Shown here: positions 34,321 through 43,770 of the stretch, in pieces
How the letters are laid out: every line of letters begins with the position of its first letter
Numbering within the stretch: the stretch's first letter is position 1
NCBI GenBank assembly: GCA_039978895.1
Contig: JBDWAL010000055.1
Location: 186,001 to 250,000 of the forward strand
Direction of reading: 5' to 3'
DNA length: 64,000 nucleotides
Origin: Aliishimia sp039978895
Lineage (GTDB): Bacteria > Pseudomonadota > Alphaproteobacteria > Rhodobacterales > Rhodobacteraceae
Program-made: the position numbers and the translations under genes
The notes under the pieces: model-generated
The model's database searches: none
What the model was told of the DNA's origin: nothing
What the model saw: the letters and a program-made list of their open reading frames with translations, nothing else

Positions 34321-36065
34321 GTGGTGGCTCCGGTGTTGGTGGGGGCGCTCAAAGAGGGGTCCGCCAGCGGTAATGTGACCACGAAAATCGCACCTGACGC
34401 GGTTTCGCCAAGGGTCAGTTCGCCGCCGTGATCTTTGATGATTTCGGTGGTGATCGCGAGGCCCAGCCCCATTCCCACACCAGAGGGTTTGGTGCTGAAA
34501 AACGGTTCTTGCAGGTCGGCGAGGGTGGCATTGGACAGGCCCGGGCCATTGTCAGCGATGCGAATTTCAACCGTTGTATCAGTGCTTTGAACATCGACAG
34601 AGATCGTGGGCTTGGGGTGATCTTCGACGGCATGCACCGCGTTTTTCAGCAAGTTGGTAAAGGCCTGTTCAAGCTGAACTTGATGCGCATGCAATTGGAT
34701 CGGGGTGGTGATATTTGCGGGCTGAAAATCAATGCCGCCGGATGCAATTTCGGTTTTGAGCAATCCTTCTGCCTCGATGAGGACATCTGACAAGAGGACG
34801 CGGGCTTTGTCATTGGTTCGCGCGCGGGCAAAGTAGCGGAATTGCCCCGTGATCGCCTCCATGCGGTCGACCAGTTTGTTGAGGTTGCCCAACGTCTGGG
34901 GGGAGCGGATTTCGTCACCGATTTCAGCCGCTGCAAGGTGGTTGCGAAACGCGCTAATGGGTTGGCCGAGTTCGTGGGTGACAGAGGCGGCCATATGCCC
35001 AAGTGCGGCAAGCTTGGCACTGCGGGCCAGTTCAGTTTGGGCGTCTTCAAGGCGGTCATTGGTGTCGATCAGCTCGCGGCGATGGCGTTCTGATGCGGTG
35101 TAGGCCAATTCGATCCGGCGCGATCTTAGGAACGTGGCAAAGCCAACAAGCAAAGCAATGATGCTGCCAAAAAATGCAGTCGTGAAAAGGGTTTGCCGCA
35201 AAATCGCCCGTTCGGGTTGCAGATAGTGCACCGTCCAGTCACGCCAATCTGACGTGCCCGAGGCCAGCAAATAATTTGTGCCATCAACCGTGGCGCGGTT
35301 CTGTCCCTTAAAGACCCAATTCAATGGGGTGAGCGGCTTGGCATTGAATTGGCGGCTGTCCAGAATAGCCTGACGGACCTCGGGGGCCAGCGCGCTGACG
35401 GGGCGATAAAGCCATTCGGGGTTTGAGGCCAGCACCACAATCCCTTGCTTATTGAGCGCAACAACTGTTTCGCTGTCGCGTTCCCAGAACCGTTGCAATT
35501 CGCTGATATCAAGCTTGATCGCGATGACGCCTTTTTGGGTGCTGCCCGCGAAAGACACCGGTTCAGACACAAAGTAGCCCGGGCGCCCAGAGGTGGCGCC
35601 AATCGCAAAATAATCCGCGCGGTTTCCTTTTAGGGCCTCCTGAAAATAGGGGCGGAACCCGTAGTTTTGGCCCAGAAAGCTATAAGGTTTATCCGCGTTC
35701 GAGGTCGCCAAAACGAGGCCATCCGCATCCATCAGATAAATCGCTTCGAGCTTGGCTTCATCTGCCAAGGCGCTGAGGCGGGCATTGGCATCTGGATCAA
35801 CCGCAATCGGGGTAAGCGCGCTGGAATATCGCGGGTCACGGGCAAGGACAAACGGCAAATGCTGATGTTGCAGTAAGGTCTCGTTGAGGGTCCGAAGGTA
35901 CAAAACCAACCGGTTGGACGCCGCCTGCAATTCGAGCTGTTCAAAGTAGCGTTGCGCGCCAAAAAACGTGGCGGCTGTGGCCAGTAAAACTGTCACAAGC
36001 AAGACGCCAAAAACGCGCCGACGCATTCTGCCGGGGGCGATCGCGATTGGGGTTTCAGGTGCCAT
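34317..36065 (-). CDS. DctB-like sensor histidine kinase
   Basis: A 582-residue membrane sensor. Two helices (about 14-34 and 295-315) bracket a periplasmic double Cache-type domain with DADGLVLATSNADKPYSFLGQ and YFAIGATSGRPGYFVSEPV. The cytoplasmic part has the H-box LGHMAASVTHELGQPISAFRNH, N-box FTNLLKNAVHAVED, and ATP-lid motifs DNGPGL and GMGLGLAI. The layout matches DctB, which senses C4-dicarboxylates, but the ligand here is unknown. It overlaps the response regulator gene and stands upstream of the TAXI-TRAP genes. Confidence 0.92.
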   Translation of the reverse strand: MAPETPIAIAPGRMRRRVFGVLLVTVLLATAATFFGAQRYFEQLELQAASNRLVLYLRTLNETLLQHQHLPFVLARDPRYSSALTPIAVDPDANARLSALADEAKLEAIYLMDADGLVLATSNADKPYSFLGQNYGFRPYFQEALKGNRADYFAIGATSGRPGYFVSEPVSFAGSTQKGVIAIKLDISELQRFWERDSETVVALNKQGIVVLASNPEWLYRPVSALAPEVRQAILDSRQFNAKPLTPLNWVFKGQNRATVDGTNYLLASGTSDWRDWTVHYLQPERAILRQTLFTTAFFGSIIALLVGFATFLRSRRIELAYTASERHRRELIDTNDRLEDAQTELARSAKLAALGHMAASVTHELGQPISAFRNHLAAAEIGDEIRSPQTLGNLNKLVDRMEAITGQFRYFARARTNDKARVLLSDVLIEAEGLLKTEIASGGIDFQPANITTPIQLHAHQVQLEQAFTNLLKNAVHAVEDHPKPTISVDVQSTDTTVEIRIADNGPGLSNATLADLQEPFFSTKPSGVGMGLGLAITTEIIKDHGGELTLGETASGAIFVVTLPLADPSLSAPTNTGATT

Positions 36066-36192
36066 GGAGATATCTCATGGGGCAGTGTGATACTGGAATG
36101 TTTGCTGTGTAAATGGGCGAGGCCAGCCAAGACCGGACAGGTCTGCGGATATCCGCAGGGCAACCGCCGCGTCAAGGTCAGGCCGGGCACAA

Positions 36193-36219
36193 AAAAGGGC
36201 GCCACATAGGCGCCCTTTT
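36193..36219 (-). terminator. Rho-independent terminator after the orphan binding-protein gene
   Basis: Perfect arms AAAAGGGCGCC and GGCGCCCTTTT with a five-base loop. Read on the minus strand, the stem ends in a run of six T. It lies 28 bases beyond the stop of the binding-protein gene. Confidence 0.88.
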
Positions 36220-36246
36220 CGCATCGTCACGCAACCCGCGTGAGAC

Positions 36247-37827
36247 TTAGTTCATTTTGAAATATTTGAACTTTGCAGTGTCATCCGCGGCAACAATCGT
36301 ATCAACGCCGGACTTCATGCCCCAGTTCAACACTTGGTGGTGGATCGGGATATAAAGCTGCTGAGCCTGCACGACTTCCCAGATTTCTTGAGTCATCGCA
36401 TCGCGTTTGGGCAAGTCAGTTTCAGACGCCAACGCTTCGATTTTCACGTCTAGATCCGCGTCGCCAAAGCGTGTGCCATTCCATGAGCCGTATTTATCGG
36501 TGCGGGTATGGACAAGGAAGTTGAAGATATATTCGCTGTCATATGTCGGAACGCCCCAACCCAACATGTAAAAGTCGGTTTCAAGCGTGTTGATCAGCGG
36601 GAAGTGTTGCGCCTTGGGTTTCGCATCCAAGTTCACCTTCACACCAATCTGCGCGAGCATACCAACAGCCGCCTGACAAATCGCTTCATCGTTGATGTAG
36701 CGGTCATTTGGGCAATCAAGTTGGATCGAGAACCCATCACCATACCCCGCATCCGCCATCAGGGCCTTGGCCCCGTCAACATCGGTCTTGGACGAGCTAT
36801 CCATTGCCGCGTTCCAGCCATTCACAAACGGCGGAGCGATCATGCCCGCAGGTGCGGACTGGCCACGCATCACGACCTGTTTGATCGCATCGCGGTTGAT
36901 GGCCATGGACATCGCCTGACGCACACGCAGGTCTGCCAGCGGGTTTGCCCCTTCAACAGAGTCGTTCTTCAGATCCGCGTCGCCTTGGTTCATCCCAAAG
37001 AAGATCACCCGGTTTTGAGGGGCTGTGCGCACATCAAGGCCGTCAGTGCCGCTCACACGGCTCAGGTCTTGCACGGGCACATCTTGGATGAAGTCAACCT
37101 CGCCGGAGAGCAACGCGGCCACGCGGGTCGCGGCGTTCTGGATCGGGGTGTAGATGATTTCTGTCACTTGCAGCGGGAATTCGTCTTTGCCCCAATAGCC
37201 TTCATGGATCGACAAAACCGTTTTCACATCTGGTTCACGGCTTACGAGTTTGTAAGGGCCAGTGCCATTTGCGTTTTTGGCTGCAAACGTGTCTTCGCCG
37301 CCTTCAAAATCTTGCACCTTTACGGCGTTGTTCGCTTCCGCCCACGTTTTGTCCATCATGAACATATTGGTGAGGTTATTGGGCATGATCGGGTTGGGAC
37401 CATTGGTTTCGATCTCAATCGTCATCGCATCCGTCGCGCGGACTTCTTTGACAGAGGCAAGCAATTCTTTGTAGTCGCTATCATCCGTCATCGCGCGGTC
37501 GAGGGAGAACTTCACATCCTCGGAATCAAACGTCGCGCCGTCGTGGAACGTCACGCCACTGCGCAACTTGAACACCCAAATATTGGGATTGGCTTCGGAC
37601 GGGCCCCATTCGGTCGCCAATGCCGGTACAATTGCGCCAGTCATATCGCGCATCACCAGCGGTTCCATGATCTGGTGCGCAAGCGCTGAAGTCGGGCCTT
37701 CGTTTTGGGCATGGGGGTCAAGTGTCAGAGCGTCACCCGCACGCGCCCATCGAAGGGTTTCGGCGCTAGCCAACGCCGTCGTCGACAGCAAGACAGCTGC
37801 GGACAGTAAAGTTGTCGTGAGTTTCAT
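36247..37827 (-). CDS. Orphan peptide-type ABC substrate-binding protein (family 5)
   Basis: A 526-residue periplasmic binding protein with signal peptide LLSAAVLLSTTALASA. Mature motifs ETLRWARAGDALTLDPHAQN, VFKLRSGVTFHDGATFDSEDV and CPNDRYINDEAICQAAVGML closely parallel those of the binding protein at 26.7-28.2 kb, so the two are paralogues. No permease or ATPase gene is adjacent: a terminator follows and unassigned sequence precedes it. It may therefore lend its ligand to the transporter encoded at 19.7-23.6 kb or to one elsewhere. Confidence 0.92.
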   Translation of the reverse strand: MKLTTTLLSAAVLLSTTALASAETLRWARAGDALTLDPHAQNEGPTSALAHQIMEPLVMRDMTGAIVPALATEWGPSEANPNIWVFKLRSGVTFHDGATFDSEDVKFSLDRAMTDDSDYKELLASVKEVRATDAMTIEIETNGPNPIMPNNLTNMFMMDKTWAEANNAVKVQDFEGGEDTFAAKNANGTGPYKLVSREPDVKTVLSIHEGYWGKDEFPLQVTEIIYTPIQNAATRVAALLSGEVDFIQDVPVQDLSRVSGTDGLDVRTAPQNRVIFFGMNQGDADLKNDSVEGANPLADLRVRQAMSMAINRDAIKQVVMRGQSAPAGMIAPPFVNGWNAAMDSSSKTDVDGAKALMADAGYGDGFSIQLDCPNDRYINDEAICQAAVGMLAQIGVKVNLDAKPKAQHFPLINTLETDFYMLGWGVPTYDSEYIFNFLVHTRTDKYGSWNGTRFGDADLDVKIEALASETDLPKRDAMTQEIWEVVQAQQLYIPIHHQVLNWGMKSGVDTIVAADDTAKFKYFKMN

Positions 37828-38351
37828 ATCTCTTTCTCCCTGAAATCATGTGCTCGAGTGCATAGCTCTCGCGTGTGATGGTACAATGGCGGCACCTTCC
37901 TGCGTGTGCAAGGGATTGGATGGCCAAACTTTGAGCCACGTTCAATCCAACCGACAAGATGCCCCGGAATGAAGCAAACCGTCAAAGCTGCCAAGATGAT
38001 CAGAAATCCTGAGAGCCAGAGCATCCCTGGCTGACAGGAGTTTTCAGCAACTTTCGTCATTGCGAGATGATCCAAGCCAAGGGCCTGAACCGTCTTCGCT
38101 TGAACAGGGGGGTGGCGTCGTTCACAGCATTCGCGCTTGGCTGAACAAAGCTGACATCAATGCCAAGCTGGAACAATTCCTAGAGAACCGCGCGGGTCAC
38201 CCGGTGCCCCCCTATGACGCTCACATAAAAAAGCTCGGCAACTTGGGGGCAGTGAAGGCGTCGGACACGCCAGCCTAGCGGCCAGTCATGCCGGGTACGG
38301 TGGGTTTCGGATTTAGACCCGAAGGAGGGATTTAAAGCAGGGCAAGGAAAA
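37828..38351. other. Intergenic region with no assignable gene
   Basis: About 520 bases between the orphan binding-protein gene and the HxlR regulator. Two short reading frames exist (37824-38075 minus, with a hydrophobic stretch LWLSGFLIILAALTVCFIPG; 38060-38278 plus). Neither has a ribosome site or recognisable family, and the minus one runs into the binding-protein start. The region presumably holds the promoter of that gene; a decayed gene is possible. Confidence 0.4.
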
Positions 38352-39056
38352 TCACCGACCCGCATGCGCAGGCTTCACCCCAACAAGTGGAGACTGAGCC
38401 ATCCAATCTTGCGCAGTATTTAGCAGATGCCTTGGCCCGTCCAAGTAGATGGTTTCGTCATCAACCGCTGACTGGACATCCACATCCCCCAACCAAAGCG
38501 CAACCAAATTTGCAAGCGTGGCCGTCAGATAGACATCAACATCATGCCCCGGGTCGTCGACGCAAAGGTCAACCGCATCGCCATTTGCAATCACCCACCA
38601 TGAATTGAGATCCGTGCGGTCAGATATTTGCACAAGGATCACCGTTTCCCCGTCTGGTAAGCTTGCGGTATTCAGCGTTCGGTGAAAATCCCACATAAAC
38701 CCGCCGACATCACAATCTTGCGCCGCGATACTGCGTTTGCGCCACCGCATACCCCAGATCGCCATGTTTTGGACGATGGGCCCAAGTTCTCGGCCAGAGC
38801 GGGTAAGCTTATATTCGGTGGCTTGACCAGACGGGGCAGCTTTTCGAATGATGATGTCAGCGGCTTCGAGCGTCTTGAGCCGCTTGCTTAGGATCGAAGG
38901 CGACATCCTTGGGATGGCCTTTTGAAATCGACCGAACCGGGTCGTTCCGAGGAACATTTCGCGGAGCAATAATAGGGTCCATTTGTCCCCCAAAATGTCT
39001 GCGGATGCCATTGCTGGGCATAAGCTGCCGGATGTGTTCTTGGTTTTGTCGTGCAT
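38352..39056 (-). CDS. HxlR-family winged-helix regulator with C-terminal sterol-carrier-like domain
   Basis: A 234-residue regulator. The N-terminal HxlR domain shows CPAMASADILGDKWTLLLLRE, FGRFQKAIPRMSPSILSKRLK and ADIIIRKAAPSGQATEYKLT. The C-terminal half (about 130-225) has SWWVIANGDAVDLCVDDPG and YLTATLANLVALWLGD, resembling the SCP2-type domain often fused to these regulators in Roseobacters. It is divergent from the MddA-like gene, so it probably controls that gene and the OsmC gene. The start is uncertain: ATG 39056 has GGAAG directly against it, and a TTG lies five codons upstream. Confidence 0.82.
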   Translation of the reverse strand: MHDKTKNTSGSLCPAMASADILGDKWTLLLLREMFLGTTRFGRFQKAIPRMSPSILSKRLKTLEAADIIIRKAAPSGQATEYKLTRSGRELGPIVQNMAIWGMRWRKRSIAAQDCDVGGFMWDFHRTLNTASLPDGETVILVQISDRTDLNSWWVIANGDAVDLCVDDPGHDVDVYLTATLANLVALWLGDVDVQSAVDDETIYLDGPRHLLNTAQDWMAQSPLVGVKPAHAGR

Positions 39057-39207
39057 CTTCCAAGCGTACAATGCGCGTGGGCTGCATGGCTACTACGGAA
39101 TATGTAGTGGTTTGGTACAGAATGCGAAGTATCACCGAGCTACCTAAGTGCTCATCATTGCGACACGCCCGATTTCACGGGTGTTTTCGCAATGAAAGGA
39201 GTTCGCC

Positions 39208-39945
39208 ATGGGCCGCTCAATCACATTCATTTATGGCGTCGCTGCTTATGTTATTTTTCTGGTGACGTTCCTGTATTCTATTGGGTTTGTTGGAAACATT
39301 TTGGTGCCAAAATCCATTGATTCCGGCGCGGTGGGACCCGTCGCACGTTCACTCATGATCAATCTGGCGCTGCTGTGTGTTTTTGCGCTTCAGCATAGCA
39401 TCATGGCGCGCCCCGCATTCAAACGTATCTGGACGAAAGTCATTCCCAAAGAAGCCGAACGCAGCACCTATATCTTGATGACATGCGCGGCGTTAATTTT
39501 GCTCTTTGTGTTCTGGCAACCGCTTGCGACGCCAATATGGGATGTCAGGAATACAATTTTTGGACTGGTATTGGTCATGCTTTTTTGGATCGGCTGGCTG
39601 GTTGTCTTGACCTCGACTTTCATGATTGATCACTTAGAACTGTTCGGCCTAAAGCAAATCTACGCGAACCGGAAAAAGCGCCAAGCAACACAACAGGGGT
39701 TGGTTAAGATGGGTCTGTACCGATTGGTGCGTCATCCCATCATGACAGGCTTTCTGATTGCCTTTTGGGCCGCGCCAACCATGTCAGTCGGGCATCTTTT
39801 ATTCGCATTGGTAAGCACAGGATACATCGTCATCGCTGTGCTTCATCTTGAAGAAAAGGACCTGATTGCAGAGATCGGGGATGACTATCGCGCCTATCAG
39901 CGTGAGGTTCCTGCGTTTGTTCCCAGACTTGGGGGAGGGCGGTAA
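39208..39945 (+). CDS. MddA-like membrane methyltransferase (methanethiol S-methyltransferase family)
   Basis: A 245-residue membrane protein with about five or six helices. The sequence VFALQHSIMARPAFKRIWTKVIPKEAERSTYIL, read as its separate motifs LQHSIMARPAFKR and PKEAERSTY, together with LYRLVRHPIMTGFLIAFWAAP and LHLEEKDL, is characteristic of the MddA/NnrU-like family; characterised MddA methylates methanethiol to dimethylsulfide with SAM. AAAGGAG precedes the ATG. The next gene, an OsmC-type thiol protein, starts one base after its stop. The exact substrate needs support because related isoprenylcysteine-methyltransferase-fold proteins act on other thiols. Confidence 0.78.
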   Translation: MGRSITFIYGVAAYVIFLVTFLYSIGFVGNILVPKSIDSGAVGPVARSLMINLALLCVFALQHSIMARPAFKRIWTKVIPKEAERSTYILMTCAALILLFVFWQPLATPIWDVRNTIFGLVLVMLFWIGWLVVLTSTFMIDHLELFGLKQIYANRKKRQATQQGLVKMGLYRLVRHPIMTGFLIAFWAAPTMSVGHLLFALVSTGYIVIAVLHLEEKDLIAEIGDDYRAYQREVPAFVPRLGGGR

Positions 39946-39946
39946 A

Positions 39947-40555
39947 ATGACACTGGATCCCAATCACCTGAGCCACATCCATTCTTTCGTAGAAGGACAG
40001 CCGACCAGTATTTTCGAGCGGCAATTGCCATTGCGCAAACGCTACCTTGGCACGCCTGATGCGGCATGGGTGCATGATCATGCAAGGACTGTTGATACTC
40101 AGGTTCCCGCTGATCACCCAATCCATGGCCATGTCGTTTGCGGCGAAGCCATTCCGCTGGATATCCCCGTTTGCGTGCACAAAGCGGTCGGAGGCGAAAG
40201 CGATTTTCCGTGTCCCGGCGAACTTCTTGCTGCTGCGTTGGCGAGTTGCCTTGATACCGCGATCCGCATGATTGCCAACCTCAAGAAGATAAAACTAAGC
40301 CATCTCGAAGTGCAAGTCAGTCTTGGTGCAGACGTCCGAGGGGCGCTTATGACAGGTGAAGATGTGCCGGTTGGGTTTCAAACCGCGCACATGAAGGTCG
40401 ATTTGGCAACCGAGTGTGAGTTGTCAGAGCCGCATCTGGACGCGCTGATCGACGCCGCAGAACGTAGCTGCGTCATTCTGCAAACGCTACGTGCCCCGCC
40501 AACGGTGAAAGTTGAGCGATGTTTTGGCGAACTCGCTAAACCAGCAGTTGGTTAA
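39947..40555 (+). CDS. OsmC family protein
   Basis: A 202-residue protein of the OsmC/Ohr superfamily, typically thiol-dependent hydroperoxide reductases. The core motif is FPCPGELLAAALASCLDTAIRM, with reactive cysteine C101 and a second cysteine at C89 nearby; PPTVKVERCF closes the domain. An N-terminal extension of about 60 residues carries HPIHGHVVCGE. The ATG at 39947, one base after the stop of the MddA-like gene, is preferred over an upstream start overlapping that gene. Pairing with a thiol methyltransferase suggests handling of sulfur compounds or sulfur-induced oxidative stress. Confidence 0.85.
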   Translation: MTLDPNHLSHIHSFVEGQPTSIFERQLPLRKRYLGTPDAAWVHDHARTVDTQVPADHPIHGHVVCGEAIPLDIPVCVHKAVGGESDFPCPGELLAAALASCLDTAIRMIANLKKIKLSHLEVQVSLGADVRGALMTGEDVPVGFQTAHMKVDLATECELSEPHLDALIDAAERSCVILQTLRAPPTVKVERCFGELAKPAVG

Positions 40556-40659
40556 AACCGAAACTTGTAACCGTCTTAAAGCGGGCTTTCGAAATCAATG
40601 GGCAAACGGCAACTGACTTCGAAATGAGGGTTAGGCGACAAAGAAACCGCTGCATCGTG

Positions 40660-42176
40660 TCACTTGAGCGGGGGATCGGGTGTTTCGTTGGTTTTGTTCT
40701 GGGATGTGCTTTGATCAAGCTTGCCGAGCGCGTTGCGCAATATATCGGCGTATCTGTCCCGATCAGACTGACTGAGGTGCGCAGGGTTCAGGTTTAGGGT
40801 CAGATTTGGTTCATCCACGTGGAATGTTTGAGTTTCAGCGCCTTTTGGACTTTCAATCGTCTCAACTTGATAGGTTTGCACGGGACGGGCAAAACCCTTC
40901 ACGTTTAAAGGGGCGCGTTCTTTGGCGGTTACCACATCTTTGACCAAGGCATAGGTTTTTCCAGACAGAAGGACCTCGCCAGATCCGGCGGCTGTTTCGA
41001 GCCGTGCCGCCAGATTTACCTCATTGCTGATGAGTGTGTAATCAACGCGTTGGTTGGAACCGAAATTGCCGACATTGCAATAGCCTGTATTGATGCCGAT
41101 ACGCAGATCGAACCCGTTCAGCAGGCCAAGGTCCATCCACTCTTGCTTTAGGGAGTGAACACGCTCCTTCATGGCAAGCGCCATACGCACGCAAGCCTCG
41201 GCATCTTGTTTGGCACCATTGCTGTGTGTGTCGCCAAAATAGATCACAACTGCATCGCTGATGAATTTGTCCACTGTGCCGCCATGCTCTTCTGCAATGT
41301 GGGTCATTTCCGTTAGATAGCGATTAAGAAGCGCGGCCAGTTCTTCGCTTTCTAGGCTGTCGGTCAGTTCAGTGAAGCCAACAATGTCGGAAAAGAACAC
41401 AGTCAGTTTCTTGCGTTTTGAGGTGATTGCATCGGTCTGGCGGCCCGTCAGTATTTCTTCAAACAGTTGAGCTGAGAGGTATTTGGACAAACGTGTCGAG
41501 ACGTTTTCCATGGTCTTAGCGCGATCAGATTCCGCCAGCGCATGATCGACCTGCGCGGAGACGTTCTTCTTTGTCTTCTGCCAATTGGCTTTCGCACATA
41601 GAACCGCCGTGAGTATCATCGCGCCAAACGTGACAGCAGCCATCCAGAACGGCACCAACGCATATACACTAGCCGCAATTCCGTTCGCGATCAGGATCGG
41701 GAGGGCGCGAGCAAGCTTGCTTTGGGCAACGAAGACACCGATACCAGACAGGAGAACGCAAAGGCCGTCGTGCCCATCACAACGAGAAACGAAGCCGTCG
41801 CGTCGCCGTGCCTGACTGCCAAAAAGGAAAACGCGGCCCAAGACAGCCCAATCATGAAAGAGTTGATGCCGATGAACCGAATTCGGCGGCGGCTGACTTT
41901 CTGGGGCCTGGGGCGATTGCGCAATGAAATGTAGCTTCGTGCGGCTAAGCTCGACAATAAAAAGATAGGAACAAGGGCAAAGATCGCACCACTGGATACG
42001 GTTATTGCAGGGAAGAAGAACACGAAGACCGCAGCGGTGACCCAATTCCCGGTGACTTGGCTAGGGACGGTACTTTGGATTTCGACGGATTGCTGAATGC
42101 GGATTTCGCGCGTGATGATCTGTGCGCGTGTTTGATCTGAAACGGCGTTATCGGTCAAAAGGTTAGCGTCCTGCAT
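40660..42176 (-). pseudogene. Class III adenylate/guanylate cyclase, frameshifted
   Basis: Two overlapping frames together make one membrane-bound cyclase of about 500 residues. The N-terminal frame (42176 to about 41691) starts MQDANLLTD and has membrane helices. The catalytic frame continues to 40660 with FFSDIVGFTELTD, KFISDAVVIYFGDT and VDYTLISNEVNLAARLE, keeping both metal aspartates and the transition-state N and R. The reading shifts between about 41735 and 41765, where VMGTTAFAF of one frame should join SGIGVFVAQSKLA of the other; one missing base explains it. The catalytic part is otherwise undamaged, so a sequencing error or a very recent mutation is possible. Confidence 0.8.
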
Positions 42177-42389
42177 CTAAAAAACCTGTTTGGCAATTGA
42201 GCCGAAACTGTCAGCTTTTGCAGATAAGCGCTAGCATCAACACGTTTTGTATAAAGCGAAGTCAGAGCGCTGTGCGCGGCTTTGATCCGACGTTGATTTT
42301 CGATTTGGCCAATGAGGATCGCGCGCTGGGCGTAAGGCTTGGTGTTGAAACCCGCAAACCGACAAAAGACAGCATCGCTTAGGCAACGG

Positions 42390-42779
42390 TCATTCCCCCA
42401 CAGTAGGCGCCCATGCCCCTTCTAGGTGCGATGCCTCATGATCGCCCGGCCAAGGGGGCATCGATACGCAGATGAATTTCAAAGGTGTGCTGCCAACATT
42501 GCGATATTGAAAAGCAGTCCCAACGGGAATGTCGATGGAGACACCGGCGACAAGACTGGTTACTTTTTCTTGGTCACCTGCGCGACGCCAAATCTCTCCT
42601 TGGCCGTCTAAGATATACCAAAACTCACTGACAGTTTCATGCCGCGTCGCTTTGTTTATTTGTCCGGGGGGCACAGTGCTGTGGATCATGTTGCCCGTAG
42701 TGCCGTCCATGATGAAGCGGATATCTGCGCCCGCGGGTGATTTTGCGTCTGCAAGTGAAGGAAGTGCTGTTTCTTTCAT
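42390..42779 (-). CDS. Cupin-domain protein
   Basis: A 129-residue single-domain cupin. Conserved beta-barrel sequence is ATRHETVSEFWYILDGQGEIWR, with histidine and glutamate in metal-ligand positions, and VSIDIPVGTAFQYRNVGSTPLKFICVSMPPW. The ATG at 42779, seven bases after GGGAGG, is chosen over a start five codons upstream. The function is unknown; small cupins of this type bind a metal and may be isomerases, dioxygenases or ligand sensors. Flanking intergenic gaps of over 200 bases suggest it is a single-gene unit. Confidence 0.82.
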   Translation of the reverse strand: MKETALPSLADAKSPAGADIRFIMDGTTGNMIHSTVPPGQINKATRHETVSEFWYILDGQGEIWRRAGDQEKVTSLVAGVSIDIPVGTAFQYRNVGSTPLKFICVSMPPWPGDHEASHLEGAWAPTVGE

Positions 42780-43036
42780 GACCGGTCCTCCCAAAGGGCG
42801 TGAACATGCGGATTGTAGGGTTCTGTGTCAACGACGGTTTCGGGCTAAGACGGTCGTTTGGGCGGCGCGTTTGAAGCCGCTTCGATGATGCCAAGGCCGC
42901 GTTGCAGTCTTTGCGCCGTTCGGTTTGGGCATCACAAATGACAAGGGCAAGTCGCGTTGTGTTCGCGTCTACCAGATTGACCGCAGCAAGATGCACGCTT
43001 AGCGTTTGTTAGCCACTGAATTTCGGAGGAACACAT

Positions 43037-43666
43037 ATGGTGATGGAAACCTACCTGATTTATCTGGCTGCGGTCGCGGTATTTTTTGCGACACCACCTG
43101 ACACCAGCCAATTGCTGATCATTTCAAACAGCATTCGGCATGGGTTGCGCAAAAGTGCTTATACGATTGCGGGGGATTTGACCGCCAATTGTCTGCAGAT
43201 GACTGGGGCTGCGTTTGGTTTGGCGGCAATTATTGCGACTTCGGCTGATGCGTTTTTGTGGATCAAGTGGTTTGGCGTGGCGTATCTTGTGTGGATCGGC
43301 GTGCAATTGATACTATCACGCGAAGAGGCCGGAGACGTTGAGGCGCATGTGACCGGCGGGCGATTTCGCCTGTTTCGGCAAGGCTTTGTGACCTCCATGG
43401 CGAACCCGTTTGCGGTGGTTTTTTTCGGCGCTTTGTTTCCGCAATTCATTGATCCAACGGCATCGGTCTTACCGCAGCTTTTGATCTTAGGGATCACTTA
43501 CCTTGTGGTGGACGGTGTGATTTTGGTGCTGTGGGGATGGCTAGGCCTGAGGGCGGCCAGCGCGCTCAAGACGTTTTCATTTGGACTTGTGAACAAGGTC
43601 TGCGGCAGCTTGATGATCGCAGCGGCTGTCTTGTTGGCGTCCAAAGATTTTCAACCGCAACGTTGA
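43037..43666 (+). CDS. LysE family translocator
   Basis: A 209-residue inner-membrane exporter of the LysE/RhtB amino acid efflux family. It has about six helices; AVFFATPPDTSQLLIISNSIRHG at the N-terminus carries the family proline and serine positions, followed by WFGVAYLVWIGVQLI and RQGFVTSMANPFAVVFFGALFPQF. GGAGGA lies six bases before the ATG. The substrate is likely an amino acid or derivative, but cannot be specified. It stands alone between the cupin and the sensory gene. Confidence 0.9.
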   Translation: MVMETYLIYLAAVAVFFATPPDTSQLLIISNSIRHGLRKSAYTIAGDLTANCLQMTGAAFGLAAIIATSADAFLWIKWFGVAYLVWIGVQLILSREEAGDVEAHVTGGRFRLFRQGFVTSMANPFAVVFFGALFPQFIDPTASVLPQLLILGITYLVVDGVILVLWGWLGLRAASALKTFSFGLVNKVCGSLMIAAAVLLASKDFQPQR

Positions 43667-43770
43667 CCATATGATGCGCTGGGCGTGAAGAACCGGATTT
43701 GCGCGAGGCACCTAAGGGACCTATACGCACATAGAATGGATCGGGCAGTCAAGCCTGTAGGTGTTTGTCT

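Noticed and set aside
37824..38278. Two short opposing frames (83 and 72 codons) in the gap after the orphan binding-protein gene
   Set aside because: One runs into the start of the binding-protein gene, neither has a ribosome site, and no family is recognisable; described only as intergenic content.
42197..42382. A 61-codon plus-strand frame between the cyclase and cupin genes
   Set aside because: The sequence looks protein-like near its end, but there is no ribosome site and no recognisable family; a gene remnant cannot be shown.
42893..43002. A short plus-strand frame ending just before the LysE gene (VYQIDRSKMHA at its end)
   Set aside because: It is closed upstream by a stop codon and has no start or ribosome site; possibly a gene remnant but not supportable.
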